From assembly GCA_037833965.1 (NCBI GenBank), contig AP031359.1, positions 864,001 through 928,000 on the forward strand: a DNA stretch of 64,000 bases, read 5' to 3'. Shown here piece by piece: positions 20,001 through 32,000 of the stretch. The DNA is from Marchantia polymorpha subsp. ruderalis. Its lineage: Eukaryota > Streptophyta > Marchantiopsida > Marchantiales > Marchantiaceae. Numbering within the stretch: position 1 is the stretch's first letter; each line of letters opens with the position of its first letter. The position numbers were made by a program, and so were the translations under genes. The notes below the pieces were generated by a model, which did no database searches, had not been told where the DNA came from, and saw nothing but the letters and a program-made list of their open reading frames with translations.

Positions 20001-21843
20001 ATCTCGATTGCAAGGTGGCGAAGTACGCTAACCCCCGCTACCCTGGGTCCTACGTCGAATTGGTGCGCACGCGAACTCGCACCAAAGTCAGATGCAGTAG
20101 CTTGTTGGCTTCCTTGGACGAGGACATCAAGGACCTGCGATTGAAGAACGAGGCCCTCCGCGGACACCTCGCAATCGTGCGGAAATTGCAGAAGGTAGTT
20201 AACAAGACGTGAGACGAGAAGTTCGAGGAGGCGAAGAAGGAGTTCGCCAAGCAGCAGGCCAAGCTCGCGCATGAGCTTGATTCTGAGCAAACTCAGAATC
20301 GCATCTTGTCAGAGGAGCTCGTGCGACAGACACGGTTGCTAGAGCAGTGTCAGCTCGCACGCCAGGCGGATGAGGACTTAATCCGTCAACTACAATCGCA
20401 GTGCGGCGAATTGAGAGCGCACCGTGCGGAGGCAGAGTTGCAGCTGGTAGTAGTTAAAGATGATCGCCGGCGGGAGGCAGATCGCACGCGAGAAGAGTTG
20501 GTGGGACGAGTGAACCACTGTCTCAGAGGTTACACCCTCTGGGAAGTGGCTGCGCAGGAGAAAATTGCACTATGCGAGTTAGAGCTTTGTGCGACGGGCT
20601 TGATGTCGGTAACAGTCGGAGCCGACGGCGAGTGGCGAAGAAGTTAGATACCTTCTTGGCCAGGTCGCGGGACGCCATTGCGAACCTCGAGGCGGAGGTG
20701 ACTGCGGTGTTGAGGCGGCTGGGGTTGCGCAGTCGAGCCGAAGACTGGACGGGTAGGGAGTTGGCGCGCGGCAGTCCGTCGCACAAGAGACACAGTAGAT
20801 GACCTGCAGCGTAGTGTAGTGTAGAGTGTTAGTTAGGACTTAGAAGGTATAAAGTAGTTCAAGGCGTCTTGCCTTGGGATTCTTCCAGTTTCGGAAGTGC
20901 AGATCAAGAACTCATTTTCTCTGCGTGTTTGTGTCCTTAGTTCTGTCACCGCGCAAGAGGAGCTACAGCTTGACAAAGATACCGCATTTTGTAATTGAAG
21001 GCCTTCGGCCGAATGTTCAAAGCTAGTGTACTGGTTAGATACTTGAGCAGTTTGGATCTACACCTGCGGGTGATTGCTGAATGCTCCGAGCTAGTAACTA
21101 ATTAGATACTTGAGCAGCTCGCCCCTACACCTTCGGGTGATTGTTCCTGTTTGTACTCCTTCGGGATGTTTCCCCTGAATGCCAAAGTGAAGTTTTGTTA
21201 CTTCGAGTAAGCCTTGGTTGTGATTCAGGTTACGCTGCAGAAAGCGCCCTCGGGGCAAACCTCTATAGTATTTCTGGGAATGACTAGTGCTTGAGAATTC
21301 AAACTCGTCAATAGACTGTTATGGTGTGCCACTGGATCTTTTCTCAGTTGAGTTTCTAAGTTTGGACTTGTATTCTCTGCGCGTTTTGTGAGTTGAGTGT
21401 GTTGTTCACCGAGTGTGAGTGACTTTGGTTTGACGAAGATACCGCATCCGAAGTAGGAAGGCCAACCCGGGTGCCCTGCGCTAGCAGAATCTAGTGGAAG
21501 GGTTGTAAAAGCCGGAGTTGGGAGTCACTACTTGCAGAGCTTCTAAATGTACTCGTGAAAAACTTTCCTCCTGAAATCTTAAGTAGAGGTCCTAACCGAC
21601 CTCTGAGTTGTGCTTTTCCAGTTTCAGGTGTGTGTTGAGTGAACTACGTTGCACTATGCGTCCTCCGAGTGACCTCCGAGTTGAGCACTTGCAGTATTTC
21701 TGGGAGTGACAGTCGCCTGAGAATTCAATATCTTCAATAGTATGTTAAACGTGACACTTTATACTCTGTGTGTTGCCTCTGTCCCTGTGGGTTCTACCTT
21801 TTTGCTGCTATAGTGCAGTTTTAGCCTTTGGTGGGTTATTACA
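17040..21843 (+). mobile_element. ORF-unit copy 5 (family 2), complete, inside gypsy A 3' LTR
   Basis: 4804 bp with perfect 5-bp duplication CAAAC (17035-17039 and 21844-21848). The start TATGGTAACCCAC (one change from TGTGGTAACCCAC) and the end, whose complement is TGTAATAACCCAC, form a short imperfect terminal inverted repeat. The leader (17040-18348) is loaded with CGCCTTCGGCG motifs. Coding region 18349-20802. Two tandem 3' modules at about 20820-21335 and 21336-21843. Confidence 0.92.
18349..20802 (+). pseudogene. ORF-unit coiled-coil protein, family 2
   Basis: Start MSKTTQLRMIPLKLPQIGLR, shared with the minus copy at 55706. N-terminal domain with VKLDFLLWGWNWVCQDMV, LGRCAGEDG, DYKDCYRRNVAVALLQLLQP and FLINFYRSMGCLTAT. 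Basic RPKQKAQRLVLPAG. The central low-complexity tract is built of P-S-A-E-A-P and P-S-G-Q-E units encoded by GCCTTCGGC repeats (about 19460-19660). Then the Ser/Glu-rich EILNSKDDGDESGSDEEEEL and the signature EQVVPLLRYLDCKVAKYANP with YVELVRTRTRTKV. The coiled coil to the end contains NHCLRGYTLWEV and ARSRDAIANLEAEV. Roughly 815 codons, interrupted by only a handful of stops and frameshifts (near 18556, 18962, 19403, 20210). Function unknown. Confidence 0.8.
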
Positions 21844-21868
21844 CAAACCTTTTGGGAGGTTTGTTACA

Positions 21869-22569
21869 GTCATACTCCTCTGTGTCAACCTCGTTGCCAT
21901 TTAGCGTCTTGTCCCCGTCCGCTGCCTTTGTCTACAGAGGAAATCAAATATGCTAAGCTTCAATCAGCAACCCCATACCTATGTAGAAATTGATAAAGAA
22001 GGGCGATAAGTAATTCACCAATCGTCTCCAAGATTCATCAATGAGCTGGCGCGTAGTGTACCACAAAATCCGCGCCCAGTGAATACGTTGTCTTGCTATA
22101 GCGCGCTCGATGAATCCGACCTGCCATGTCGTCATGTAGGTCGTACGCGAGGGCCGAAGGATCTGCATTAGAGCTATTGCCACATTCTTTCTCAATTGAT
22201 CAGGATACCATATCGTTTGGTGCCTATTTTTGCTCAAACGCAGTTTCTTGAATAGCGGCGTGTACGTCTTCTCTTCTGCTCGCATCACCTTCACACTTTC
22301 ACTATCGCGAGTGAGATTTCCATCTTCTCCTGCGCACAATCCCATGACTTTCTCCTAGTTGTAAATTGTCCAAAGTGCGGGATTGCCTTGAAGTCCCTTA
22401 GCATCCGGCGCGCGATCATCGTTCCACTCTTAACCATTGCCGCGCACATCCAATTCCAACTCCATAGTAGGAAATCAAAGCTGGCAGCGATCGGCTTGTT
22501 GCGATAAGCTCTCAATCCCACTTCGGGCATCTTCAAAGCCATCAAACAAATTCCCCCAATTTGTTCCAT
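21869..22569 (-). pseudogene. ORF-unit coiled-coil protein, N-terminal part (split by gypsy A)
   Basis: Reads MEQIGGICLMALKMPEVGLR from 22569, then ASFDFLLWSWNWMCAAMV, a frameshift, LCAGEDGNLTRDSESVKV, YPDQLRKNVAMALMQILRPS, TYMTTWQVGFIERAI, IHWARILWYTTRQ and LSPFFINFYIGMGLL. The C-terminal half is at 6851-8116. It is the most legible 1a-type N-terminal domain of the window after the frame break. Confidence 0.75.
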
Positions 22570-23111
22570 CGCTGCTTTTGCAATTTTCTCACTCCAAATC
22601 TCATTGTGCTCTCAATTCGCAAATGCACTCTCATGAAATGTTGACACTGAGCTTGCGCTTCTCCTGGTGTAATCGGCTGCCCGGCATTGCAGACGCATGC
22701 AAATTGAAAGTACAGATGTTTGAATTTCTTTCTCGTGCGGCACCATCTTTAACTTCACCGAGGATCCTTTGTCCTAGATCTTTCGTATGTAACTCCAAAG
22801 ACACTAATGACAAAGTCCAAAGACTCTTCGCCGAGGACTATACTAGGCCTTCCTCAAAGCAAGGTCTCCGCTGCATTCCTCTGTAGCTCGGGTTTCTCTT
22901 GTCCATTTCTCCCGTTCTTGGGCTCGTTAGAACGAACACGCCGAGCTCTACCTACTAGGATACTGTTTATCCCCTATTCCTACTCAGCATCTACTCCAAA
23001 ATTCCCTATTTACTCTTCTTTTTACTACTACTGTTCTAAAAGTTTAAAGTTGCTCATCCTTACTTCCCAAACTTCATCATTTCTGAAAAAATGAAAAACT
23101 ACACTACCACA
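21869..23111 (-). mobile_element. ORF-unit copy 3, 5' third
   Basis: Begins at 23111 on the minus strand (TGTGGTAGTGTAG) and runs to 21869, where gypsy A is inserted; it continues at 8116. It contains the leader with the GGCTCGTTAGAACGAAC / GAGCTCTACC box (22920-22960) and the start of the coding region at 22569. Confidence 0.78.
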
Positions 23112-26100
23112 TTTTCACTATGCAATTCTAACGTAGTCATGCTCTAATACCACTTTTCAGTCCAAAATATGCAAGATAACGATAGCTAGATAGTCAAATA
23201 GACAAACACAAATAGACGTGGTTCACACGTTACGATTGTGTCTACTTGAGGGCTACGTCCGCGGAGAAAGCACACGTAGATTTTACTATAGTATGTGTAA
23301 AAAACTAGTAATACAGTGCAGAAACCTTGATGTGTATATATCCTACACCGATGATCAAACTAGCTATAAATAGCTAGAACCTGAGGTTACTCCTTAACCC
23401 AAGTTCACCTCAACACAAAAAAATATTTTGATATTGTAAATCATAAATTTTAAAAAATCGAGTTTATATAAAATAAACAAAAAAATTTCTTTTTAGAACA
23501 TTCTATCATATAAATTTTATCATATATGATAGAAAAAATGATGACAATTTGTTGATTTTGAAAGAAAAAAAATTATTGTTTTTATCAAAAAACCTGGATT
23601 TTTTTATCATAACCATTAGTATAATATTGACATGCAATTGCTTATTGAAAACAAGACTTAAAATTTTATAGAACTTTCAAAAACTCAATGTTTAGGTGAG
23701 AGTTTGTGGTTCTCTAAGTTGAAGTACAATCTAGCATGTAACAAAAAGTAATATCAAAGCTAAGTTGATGGCAAGAGGTTTTGATAAAAAAAGAAGTGTG
23801 AATCATAACAAAGTTCTATTAATTATAGACAGTATGATATAATTTGACCAATATTTACCTTTTTGCAATTATATTCTAGTTATCGATGAGATAAATAAGT
23901 TTGCGTTGCAAAAAAACATCAAAGAAACCTGAATTGAAGATAAATAAAATCAATATATTTAATCAAGCTTATGAAATAGCTTTGATACATTCATAAAAGA
24001 AAATTGAAAATTTAAATTTGTTTAATTTTATGTTTACATGGAAAAAGTGAATAATAAAGTCCTTAATTTTAATACTATAGTATTAAAATAGTATTTGAGA
24101 GGTTTAACATGGCAAACTTCATGTACTTCATTGCATGTATGAAGTTTTTTGTAACCCAATGTTTAATAACTTCTATTTGGAAAAATACTAGGTCATAAAA
24201 TGTCTATGAGAAGGTAGAGCCAGATCTCATGTAATTGATGATAAATTTAAAATTTTTTTTAATAAAATGCAAGTTTTGACCTCTTTAGTAACCTGAAAAT
24301 TTATATTTTAGAGAAAATTCAACTGTATTAATTCACAAAGATCCATTGACCAAAATAAAATATTGAATACAAATTCAGAAAAAAACTTTTCAATCTTTTA
24401 CAAATCTGTTAAATTGAATGAACTTGATGATTTTTCAAAACAAAAACATTCAGGTCAGGTTTAAAGTTATCTAAAGTGAGCACGAGGTCAACTTTACAAG
24501 GTTATGCACATTCTAATCAAAAAATATATCCAGTCAGATCTTCATAACACTCTATCTATAATGTCTACATTTGTAGTTCAATGATAAAATACTGACAAAA
24601 GATATAAACCCATTCTTATTCCTATTTATACATTCTATCTGCTTATTATTAACACTCCATATAGGATTTGTGTTGAAAGAAATGATTAATTAAGATTGCA
24701 ACCGCTATACACTTCTCAAAAGTCTCAAAAAATTCTAGCATTGCTTCAAACTCTTGTAACTTGTCAAGTAATTCTTGCTTTGAATGTGGTTTGACACTAA
24801 TATAGTTCTTGCCAATGCAACAGGAAACTTTTTGAATCACAATGTCATATTCAAAGACTACATGAATCTATGTAATAACATTAATTGTTCAATTTTGAAA
24901 TTGCTACAGCTGAACTTCAAATGATGAGAGCATGTTTAGATCATGCATATAAAATTGATGAAGTCTATTCAAATTGACTTCTTGCACAAGATTTGAATAG
25001 ACATGAGAACACAAGTGGTTTTTTTCATACATAAGACCTTGTATCTTAGTATTTATGTTGGCACAAAGTTTCTCTAGCTTTATTCAAGTAGTTGCAATAG
25101 TTCAATTAATGGCAACATTTTGATTTTCCAAAGATTGATCTTTGTAGTCTTTTATTCTCTTGAGATCCGTTGTCTTGACACTCTGTTATTTTGTGTATAA
25201 TTTTCACGTAGCTTTTATGTAATAGCATCCAATTCAAAAGATACACATGAAGTAATTTATCTAATTACAAAAACAATGGACAAAGCAATGAGTTTAATTT
25301 GCTGATAAAGTTGTTTGAAATTGGATATCAAACTAATGTGCAGAATGTTTCATTGTGATAGTTTTCATAATTTTTTCATTTTTGTGATTGTTTTCATCAT
25401 AGTTTTTTTTTAAAAGATTTGTGGCCGCAATTGCAGTTTTATGTTTTTTACAAAAAATCAACAACTTTTCTCAAAGGTTTGTTGTCATCACCAATTGAAA
25501 TCAACTTTTTGAAACACATGTTTTTTTTGAAATGCAAATAATCTCCTTCAATTACTTTGATGAAGGCGCATCACAACTTTTTGTTAAAATCTATTTATGG
25601 TGGACACAACAGGTCTTCATTACGGCATAAACGGATTGCTAAGATTTGCTTGTCAAACCATAGCATCTCATTTTTAAGCAATCTACTTTTTTCATATTCA
25701 GCCAACATCATCTATCTTGACCGACCATACATATAAACTAAAAAAGAAAAAAGCAATATCACACTTTTTTGAAAATATTGTAGTTATGATTTTGATTCAT
25801 GCTCATGTTATTTAATGTTTAACTTTCCAATTGATTAATAATTTTTTTTGTCATCAATGCTTTTGACAAATCAAAGGTTATGCAAGTTTGCATAACTTAT
25901 TGCTATGGGCAAAAAATCTAATACAATAAAAGCATGATACTTCTTTCAAAAAATTAAATCAATTTCACTCAATATCTATTAGTTTTTTTTATCTCATAAG
26001 GATCAAATCATCTAGCTTGATCAATTGCAAATGTCACATGAATGTATGAAACATCAAACTCACAACTTTTATAATTAGCATGTTGTCCAAAGCATTGCAT

Positions 26101-26160
26101 ATGAAAACTTCATATGTGTTTTTCACTCAATCAACTTCTAAGTTGGGTTTAATCAGAAGT
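23112..26160. other. AT-rich island without recognisable gene
   Basis: About 3 kb of markedly A/T-rich sequence with sharp borders against GC-richer elements on both sides. Long A and T runs; few CpG. The best reading is minus strand around 24650-25150, where a coiled-coil-like string (LLDKLQEFEAMLEFFETFEK; further on LCANINTKIQGLMYEKN) appears across several stops. No conserved domain is recognised. Its right border truncates the ORF-unit at 26161, so it is an insertion or a recombination junction younger than that unit. Confidence 0.5.
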
Positions 26161-28433
26161 TTAATCACGACGGCAAGAGTGCATGCGCCAGAGACGTTCT
26201 TGCCAAGATAATAGACTCGAAAGTACCTTGAACCAAATGTGGAACGCAAAGATTATGGATGTCGAATTGGGGCTTTGGAGCAAGTGCCTTCGGTGCAGAG
26301 ACCCTCAGAGAACATCCCTACGCCAGAGGGCAGGGAGGACGAAGACATGAATGCTATGACACATGTGCCTTCTGCCGAAGGCGTGAACAAGCTGCCTTCG
26401 GCGGAACCAGAGTGGGAGGACTTAGCACGGCCAACTAGGGTAGGTTCTCCAACTCCGCTGGAGATGTTAGCGGGACATGGAGTGGAGGCTGTGAGGCCCA
26501 GCGCTAGGAAATCATCCAGGATTTTGGCAGCGACAGAGATCCTGGAGTTAGAAGAAGAGACGCCTTCGGAGGAAGAAGAGGTGCAGTCGCTGCGAGGTAA
26601 CCCGACTGGAGTGATGTGTGAGCAAGTGGTACCGCTACTCCGGTACCTTGATCGTAAAGTGACCAAGTACGGTGATCCCCGCTAGAGTGGATCCTACATC
26701 AAGCTAGTCCAAAATTGGACGCAGACCAAAGTGGCGGCGAATCCTGCATTGATTGCCCAGGACCAGAAGTACCGGAATTTGGAGTAGCGTTACAACTTTC
26801 TGCAAGATCAATGGGCCTTAACACGGAAACTGCAGAAGGCGGCGCTTATGCTGTGAGACAAGATGGTGGATTGTGCGCGGCGCGAACTTAATGAGCTTCG
26901 TGCAAAGGTCCAAACGGACTTAAGTGACGAACGGATTCAAATCCGCAATCTGACAGAGGAGTTCGTGCGGAAGACGCGAGTGTTGGAGGAGAGCGAGGCT
27001 GCGAGGAGGGCGGATGAGGAGCTGTTGGGGAGACTGCAATTGTAGTGCGAAGAATTGAGGGTGCAGCGGGCGGTGGCGGAAATACAGTTAGCCGAGGAGG
27101 AAGACCACAACCGGCGCGCGGCAGATTGCACGCGAGAAGAATTAGTTGTGCGGGTTGACCGATGTCTGAGGGGATATGATCACTGGGAGATTGCGACCCG
27201 AGAGAGAGTGATGTTGCGCGAACTCGAGATGCGCGCGACTGGCCTTGATGTCTAGCTATGGGCGAAGTCGGCGGCGAGTTGCGAAGTGGTTGGAGTCGTT
27301 TCTGTCCAGGTCGCGGGAGGCTATTACGAACCTAGGGGCTGAGGTGACCGAGGTGTTAAGGCGGCTAGAACTGCGTGCGAGTGGATGAGTGATCGGGTAG
27401 AGAATTGATGTTTCGCCGGCCGACTCATAGTAAACATAGTCGATGACAGTAGGATTAGGCAGTTATGACTTTAGGTTGTATAATAGGGACCGAAGCTCTG
27501 GCTTCAAGGGATTTTCTAGTTTCACGAGTTTAGTTCAGAAAGTCGTTTTGCTCTGCGCATTTGTGTCTTTCGTTCTGTCACCGCGCAAGAGGAGCTATAG
27601 ATTGTCGAAGTTACCACATCCTATAGCAGAAGGCCTTTGTCCGAGTGTTCTGAGCTAGCGTAGGCTAGCTAGGATTTAAGCAAGTTTGGACTTACACCTT
27701 TGGACGATTTTCCCTGTTTGTACTCGTTCAGGATTTCCCCCCTAAATATCAAAGTGAAGTTTTGTTAAACTTCAGAGTAAGGATTGGATGAGTTCAGGTT
27801 GAGTGTGAGAGTGTGTTGTTAAGCTGCTTAAAGTGCCTTTGAGGGTAGCCTTCGTAGTATTTCTGGGAGTGACAATTGCTTGAGAATTCAAACTCTTCAA
27901 TAGACGGTTAAAACGTAACACTTGGTCTTTTCTCAATTTAGTTTCTCAGTTCGGACTTTTGTATTCTCTGCGCGTTTTGTGAGTTGAGTGTGTTGTTCAC
28001 CGCATAAGAGTGACTTCGGTTTGACGAAGGTACCGCATCCAAAGTTGGAGCCCCAATTTGAATGTTCTGAAATAGCGTTTGGCTAGTGACAAGATTTAAG
28101 CAAATTTGTAATTGGCCGCTAGCTACAGGTCCTCTAAGTGTACTTCTTGGGAAATTTCTCCCCCTGAATCTTAAGTTGAGGTCTTGATCGACCTCTGAGT
28201 TTTGCATTTACTTGTTTCAGGTGTGTTTGGGTGTATTACGTTGCATTGTGTGTCCTTTGAGTGACCTCCGAGTCGAACACCTGCAGTACTTCTAGGAGTG
28301 ACAGTAGCCTAAGAATTCAAACTCCTCAATAGACTGTTAAAACGTGACACTTTGTACTCTGTGTGCTGTTTCTGTCCCTGTGGGTTCGATCCTTTGCTGT
28401 TATACTGCAATTGAGCATTGGTTGGTTATCACA
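26161..28433 (+). mobile_element. ORF-unit copy 6 (family 2), 5'-truncated
   Basis: Lacks the leader and N-terminal domain; the left border is the AT-rich island. Retains the central tract, coiled coil, and two 3' modules (about 27430-27910 and 27910-28433), and ends GGTTATCACA at 28433. The right flank is gag sequence of gypsy B, so this unit truncates gypsy B at its 5' side. Confidence 0.78.
26239..27387 (+). pseudogene. ORF-unit coiled-coil protein, family 2, C-terminal half (broken)
   Basis: Central tract with VPSAEG and PSAEPE units, SSRILAATEILELEEE, then the signature EQVVPLLRYLDRKVTKYGDP. Stops at 26683 and about 26786, 26855, 27043 and 27253 interrupt the coiled coil, which still shows RELNELRAKV, EEFVRKTRVLEE, DRCLRGYDHWEI and RELEMRATG. 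The N-terminal domain is absent. Confidence 0.72.
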
Positions 28434-28504
28434 CGGAAGATTTGTCCTCTTAATAGGACGAGCGGCAGAAGAAGAAGGCCGTCGGGAAGAAGAAGGGTAA
28501 GAGG

Positions 28505-29058
28505 ATGGCGATGCCCCCTAAGAGCTCGGCCGCCATCGTGTCAAAGGTAGATGCGTTAGTTAAAAACTTTGCAGACCTAAAGTTCCACGTGGTAGGATGT
28601 CAAGACCAAAGGAAATCGCCGTCGCGGTTGCCGGAAAACCTTTGGTGTACCACGTGTGAGAAGGTAGGCTACGCAAACACTAAGTGTACGATCATCCGAC
28701 CAAGTTACCTTGTGAATGTGGTGGAGTGGGTTCCGATGTGGGAGCCAGCCGGTTATTATACAGATGCGGTTGAAGAAACCGCCTACGCGGTGCAGGAGGC
28801 ACCGGCTCCTACCATAGCAAGGTACGCATCGAAGTACATGGCGACGACGGTTCCGCAATGTCCCATGATTTCTCCAGGTGCTCTTCAAAGACCTCCTATA
28901 AGTACTTGTTACAACTGTGGAGGCACGTGACATTATTCCCCTAACTGTCCTCACCCCCGACGACAAATGGGTTATGTGCCCTTGTGTGGTAACTACCGTA
29001 AGCCAGGTCACACGGCTGCAAAGTGTGAACAGCAACCGGCTCCTCGACCAACGGTTTG
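28505..29058 (+). pseudogene. Gypsy B gag C-terminus with zinc knuckles
   Basis: Frame with SKVDALVKNFADLK, then a first knuckle CTTCEKVGYANTKC (His replaced by Tyr), a second CYNCGGT-stop-HYSPNC (about 28911-28950, TGA in place of a residue before His) and a third degraded one, CGNYRKPGHTAAKC. Three CCHC boxes in a row fit an RNA-binding Gag C-terminus. The N-terminal capsid part is lost at 28433. Confidence 0.75.
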
Positions 29059-29062
29059 ATTT

Positions 29063-32000
29063 GTGACTTCACCCAGCAAGGACGACGTCCAAGTGAACCA
29101 AGTGAATGTGAGTCCTAAGAAAGTACCCCAGGATGATGCTTGGCCGGACGATGAAGTAATGGTGGGAAAGGTGGAAACACGAAGTTCAACTCGTCTTAAA
29201 GAGACAGCCCACAAGTTCTCTAAGAAAGACAAGAGGTCAAAATTGCGGAAGGCCAAAGTAACCAAGGATACCTTGAAAGAACGTGGGGAACGGAAGACGG
29301 ATCCTTCAATTCAAAAGTCGCGTGTATCGGTGAAAGATCGCGAGTCTTCAGAGAAGTCGAGATCAAACTCGGACGAAGCTTTGGTGAAGGTCCTTCGGAG
29401 GAAGCACGACCCCAACATTAAAGACGAAGTCTCCGACTTGTTGAAGGAAGCCTTAAGTGGCAAGTTGCCAACGGAACCAAAATTGTCTGAACCATTTCCT
29501 AGTTCTAGTGCAACACTTGCTAATGGCGGGAAGGCTCAGAAGGTAGCAGTAGCACCAATGAGTGCTCACTATGATGTAGTGAGGGACATTGGCAAACAAA
29601 GACCAAACATTACCTTCCAGCAGTTGTTACCTATCGCAAGCTGTTAGCGGTAGCGATGAGGAGACGTCGACAACAACGTCCTACCAAACTCCCGGAGGTT
29701 TATCATGCAAAAAATGAGGACTTGGGACCGCCGGAGATTGAGGTAGAGATTTGTGGGTGTACTATCACCAAGGTGCCGATTGATTCCGGATCCGGAGTGA
29801 ATATCATGACGGAAGAAACCGCACATAGTTTAGGGTACCATCAGTTTGAACCTATACCTGTGTCTTGCGGTTGGCAAACCAAACGCGGAGGAAACCTTTG
29901 GGACTGTTATATAACATTCCGACCACCATTGGTGGTGTGACTTTTCCGTTGACCTATACCATTTTGAAACCCCTGATGAGGATGGGGTACGACGTCTTGA
30001 TTGGGCGACCTTGGCTGTCTAGTGGCAGAATTTGCTCAGACTGGAGGCGGAAGCGTCTCCAATTCCGGGATCCAAATTGTCAAGACGGTGCGCTCATTAC
30101 GATGCCCTGGAAGAAAGTTCCTTATGAAGGCAAAACTCCCTTGACCAGTTTGGGGTACACGTCGGCCGAAGACACTTCATGGTCTGACAAAGAGAATTGG
30201 GAGGTTGGGTACCTTGAATGTTATGAAATGGAAGAGGAAGGTTTGGATGACGCGGCGGAGGACGATTAGCAAATAACAATGAGGTTTGGGCGTAGTTAAA
30301 TCAGCCACACGGAAGGGGTAGTTGACCCGAGCGACTGCCAAGACGTGGAGCTCCGGCTCCAGAAGACACTAGAGGTCTCCATCCAGGTAGTGGGTATAGA
30401 ATTAGAAACAGTACAAAGATTCCTCCAATATTATGAGGATGTGTTTGCCTGGAAAATTGAAGACATGAAAGGCATACCTGCTCATTACGGTGAGCACCGA
30501 ATTGATGTAATGGAGAAAACTATTCTTGTTTGTCAATGCCAATACCGCTTGAACCCGAAGTACTCATTGCTTGTGAAGGACAAGATCGACAAGTACCTAA
30601 GTGCGGGTATCATATATCCGGTGCTGAGCAGCGAGTGGATTTCCCCTATAGTTATCGTCCCAATGAAGGCCACAAGGAAGATCGGGTTGTGTCAAGACTT
30701 CCGGAAGTTGAATGCGGCAACTCGAAAGGATCATCATATGTTGCCATTCTTGATCATGTTGCGGGACACGAGTGTTATAGCTTTCTAGATGGATTTTCGG
30801 GTTATAACCAAGTGTCAATTCAGGAATAGGATAAGAACAAGACAACCTTCACTACTGATTGGAGTACATACAAATATCATAAGATGCCGTTTGATTTGTC
30901 TAATGCACCTGCGACGTTCCAACGGATGATGACCACTATCTTCCAGGACCATCTTCAAAAAAATTTAGAAATTTTCATCGACAACTTGCGCGTCTTTGGA
31001 TCCAAAAAAGAGCATCTGGGACATCTACTGTGGACATTTAAGCGAGGCATGGAATCGTAATTGTCGCTCGATCCGGAGAAATGCTTCTTCTTTATGACCA
31101 GTGGCATTTTGCCCGGGCATAGGCTATACTCCTCCGGGATAGCGGTGGATGCAGAAAAGGTGAAGCTCATACTTGCCTTGGAATCTCCTACTAACCTACG
31201 GGAGTTGCGAGCCTTCTTGGGTCATGTCAGCTTTATCGCCGGTTCATCTACATGTATGGCGTCACCGCGGCCGGATTGACCAAACTATTGAAGAAGAACA
31301 AGCCTTACGAATGGGGAAGGGAGCAACAAACAGCCTTTGAAGCGCTGAAGGCTAAACTCACTTAAGCTCCCGTATTGCGCAACCTTGATTGGAATAAGCC
31401 ATATCATATATATGTTGACACATCAACATTTGCTATATGAGCGATCTTAAGCCAGCAGGATGAGAACAAGAAGGATTACCTCATCTATTTTGCAAGTAGG
31501 CAGTTGTCAGCAGCTGAGAGGGATTACATCACCACTGAACGTGAAGCCTTAGGATGGTGTTTTCCTGCAAGAAGTTTTGACACTACTTACTGGGGTATGA
31601 GTTCGTCTTTCATGTAGACCACTATGCGTTACAACAGCTGGTGAAAAAGGCGGACTTGTCCGGACAAATTGCAAGATGGATATTGTTGCTGCAAGAGTAT
31701 ACTTTCACAATGCAGACAAGAAAGGAAGTCCATCACAAGAATGCCAACTACTCGTCTCGCTTGTGGACACAACTAGAGGAAACAGACTTGTCGGATGACT
31801 TCTCCGATAAACAACACTTCCAATTGACCGCCAGTATAGGGTCAATATATTTGGACCTTTATCGCTATCTGCTTACCTTGCAGTGTTCCGAAGGATTAAA
31901 TGCCGAACAGCGAGCGGTGTTCGTACATAAAGCAGGACTCTATCATATCCAACAAGGATAACTATTCAAGAAGCTGCCAGACCAAAGGTTGTGTTGATGC

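Larger units (their letters stand above)
8117..21868 (+). mobile_element. Gypsy A: chromodomain Ty3/gypsy LTR retrotransposon with two nested insertions
   Basis: Complete in structure: 5' LTR 8118-9023, PBS at 9024, gag-pol 9041-12727 and 15220-16131, PPT 16131-16144, 3' LTR 16146-21868. Two ORF-units interrupt it (12728-15219, 17040-21843). Without them it is about 6.4 kb, normal for a plant chromovirus. It sits inside minus-strand ORF-unit copy 3. Flanks TTCAT (8112-8116) and GTCAT (21869-21873) fit an aged 5-bp duplication. The domain order PR-RT-RH-INT and the terminal chromodomain place it in the chromovirus branch of Ty3/gypsy. Confidence 0.92.
16146..21868 (+). repeat. Gypsy A 3' LTR (interrupted by ORF-unit copy 5)
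   Basis: LTR sequence at 16146-17039 and 21849-21868, the latter ending GGTTTGTTACA as in the 5' LTR. The unit at 17040-21843 and the second CAAAC lie between. The two gypsy A LTRs differ at a modest number of positions by eye. An alignment would date the insertion. Confidence 0.9.

Noticed and set aside
17040-21843. Classification as a Mutator, hAT or CACTA DNA transposon
   Set aside because: Duplications are 5 bp (not 9, 8 or 3), there is no transposase motif, and ends are TG..CA. An integrase-type DNA transposon remains possible and is noted as an alternative.
25400-26000. Organelle DNA insertion in the AT-rich island
   Set aside because: No plastid or mitochondrial gene is recognisable; composition alone is not evidence.
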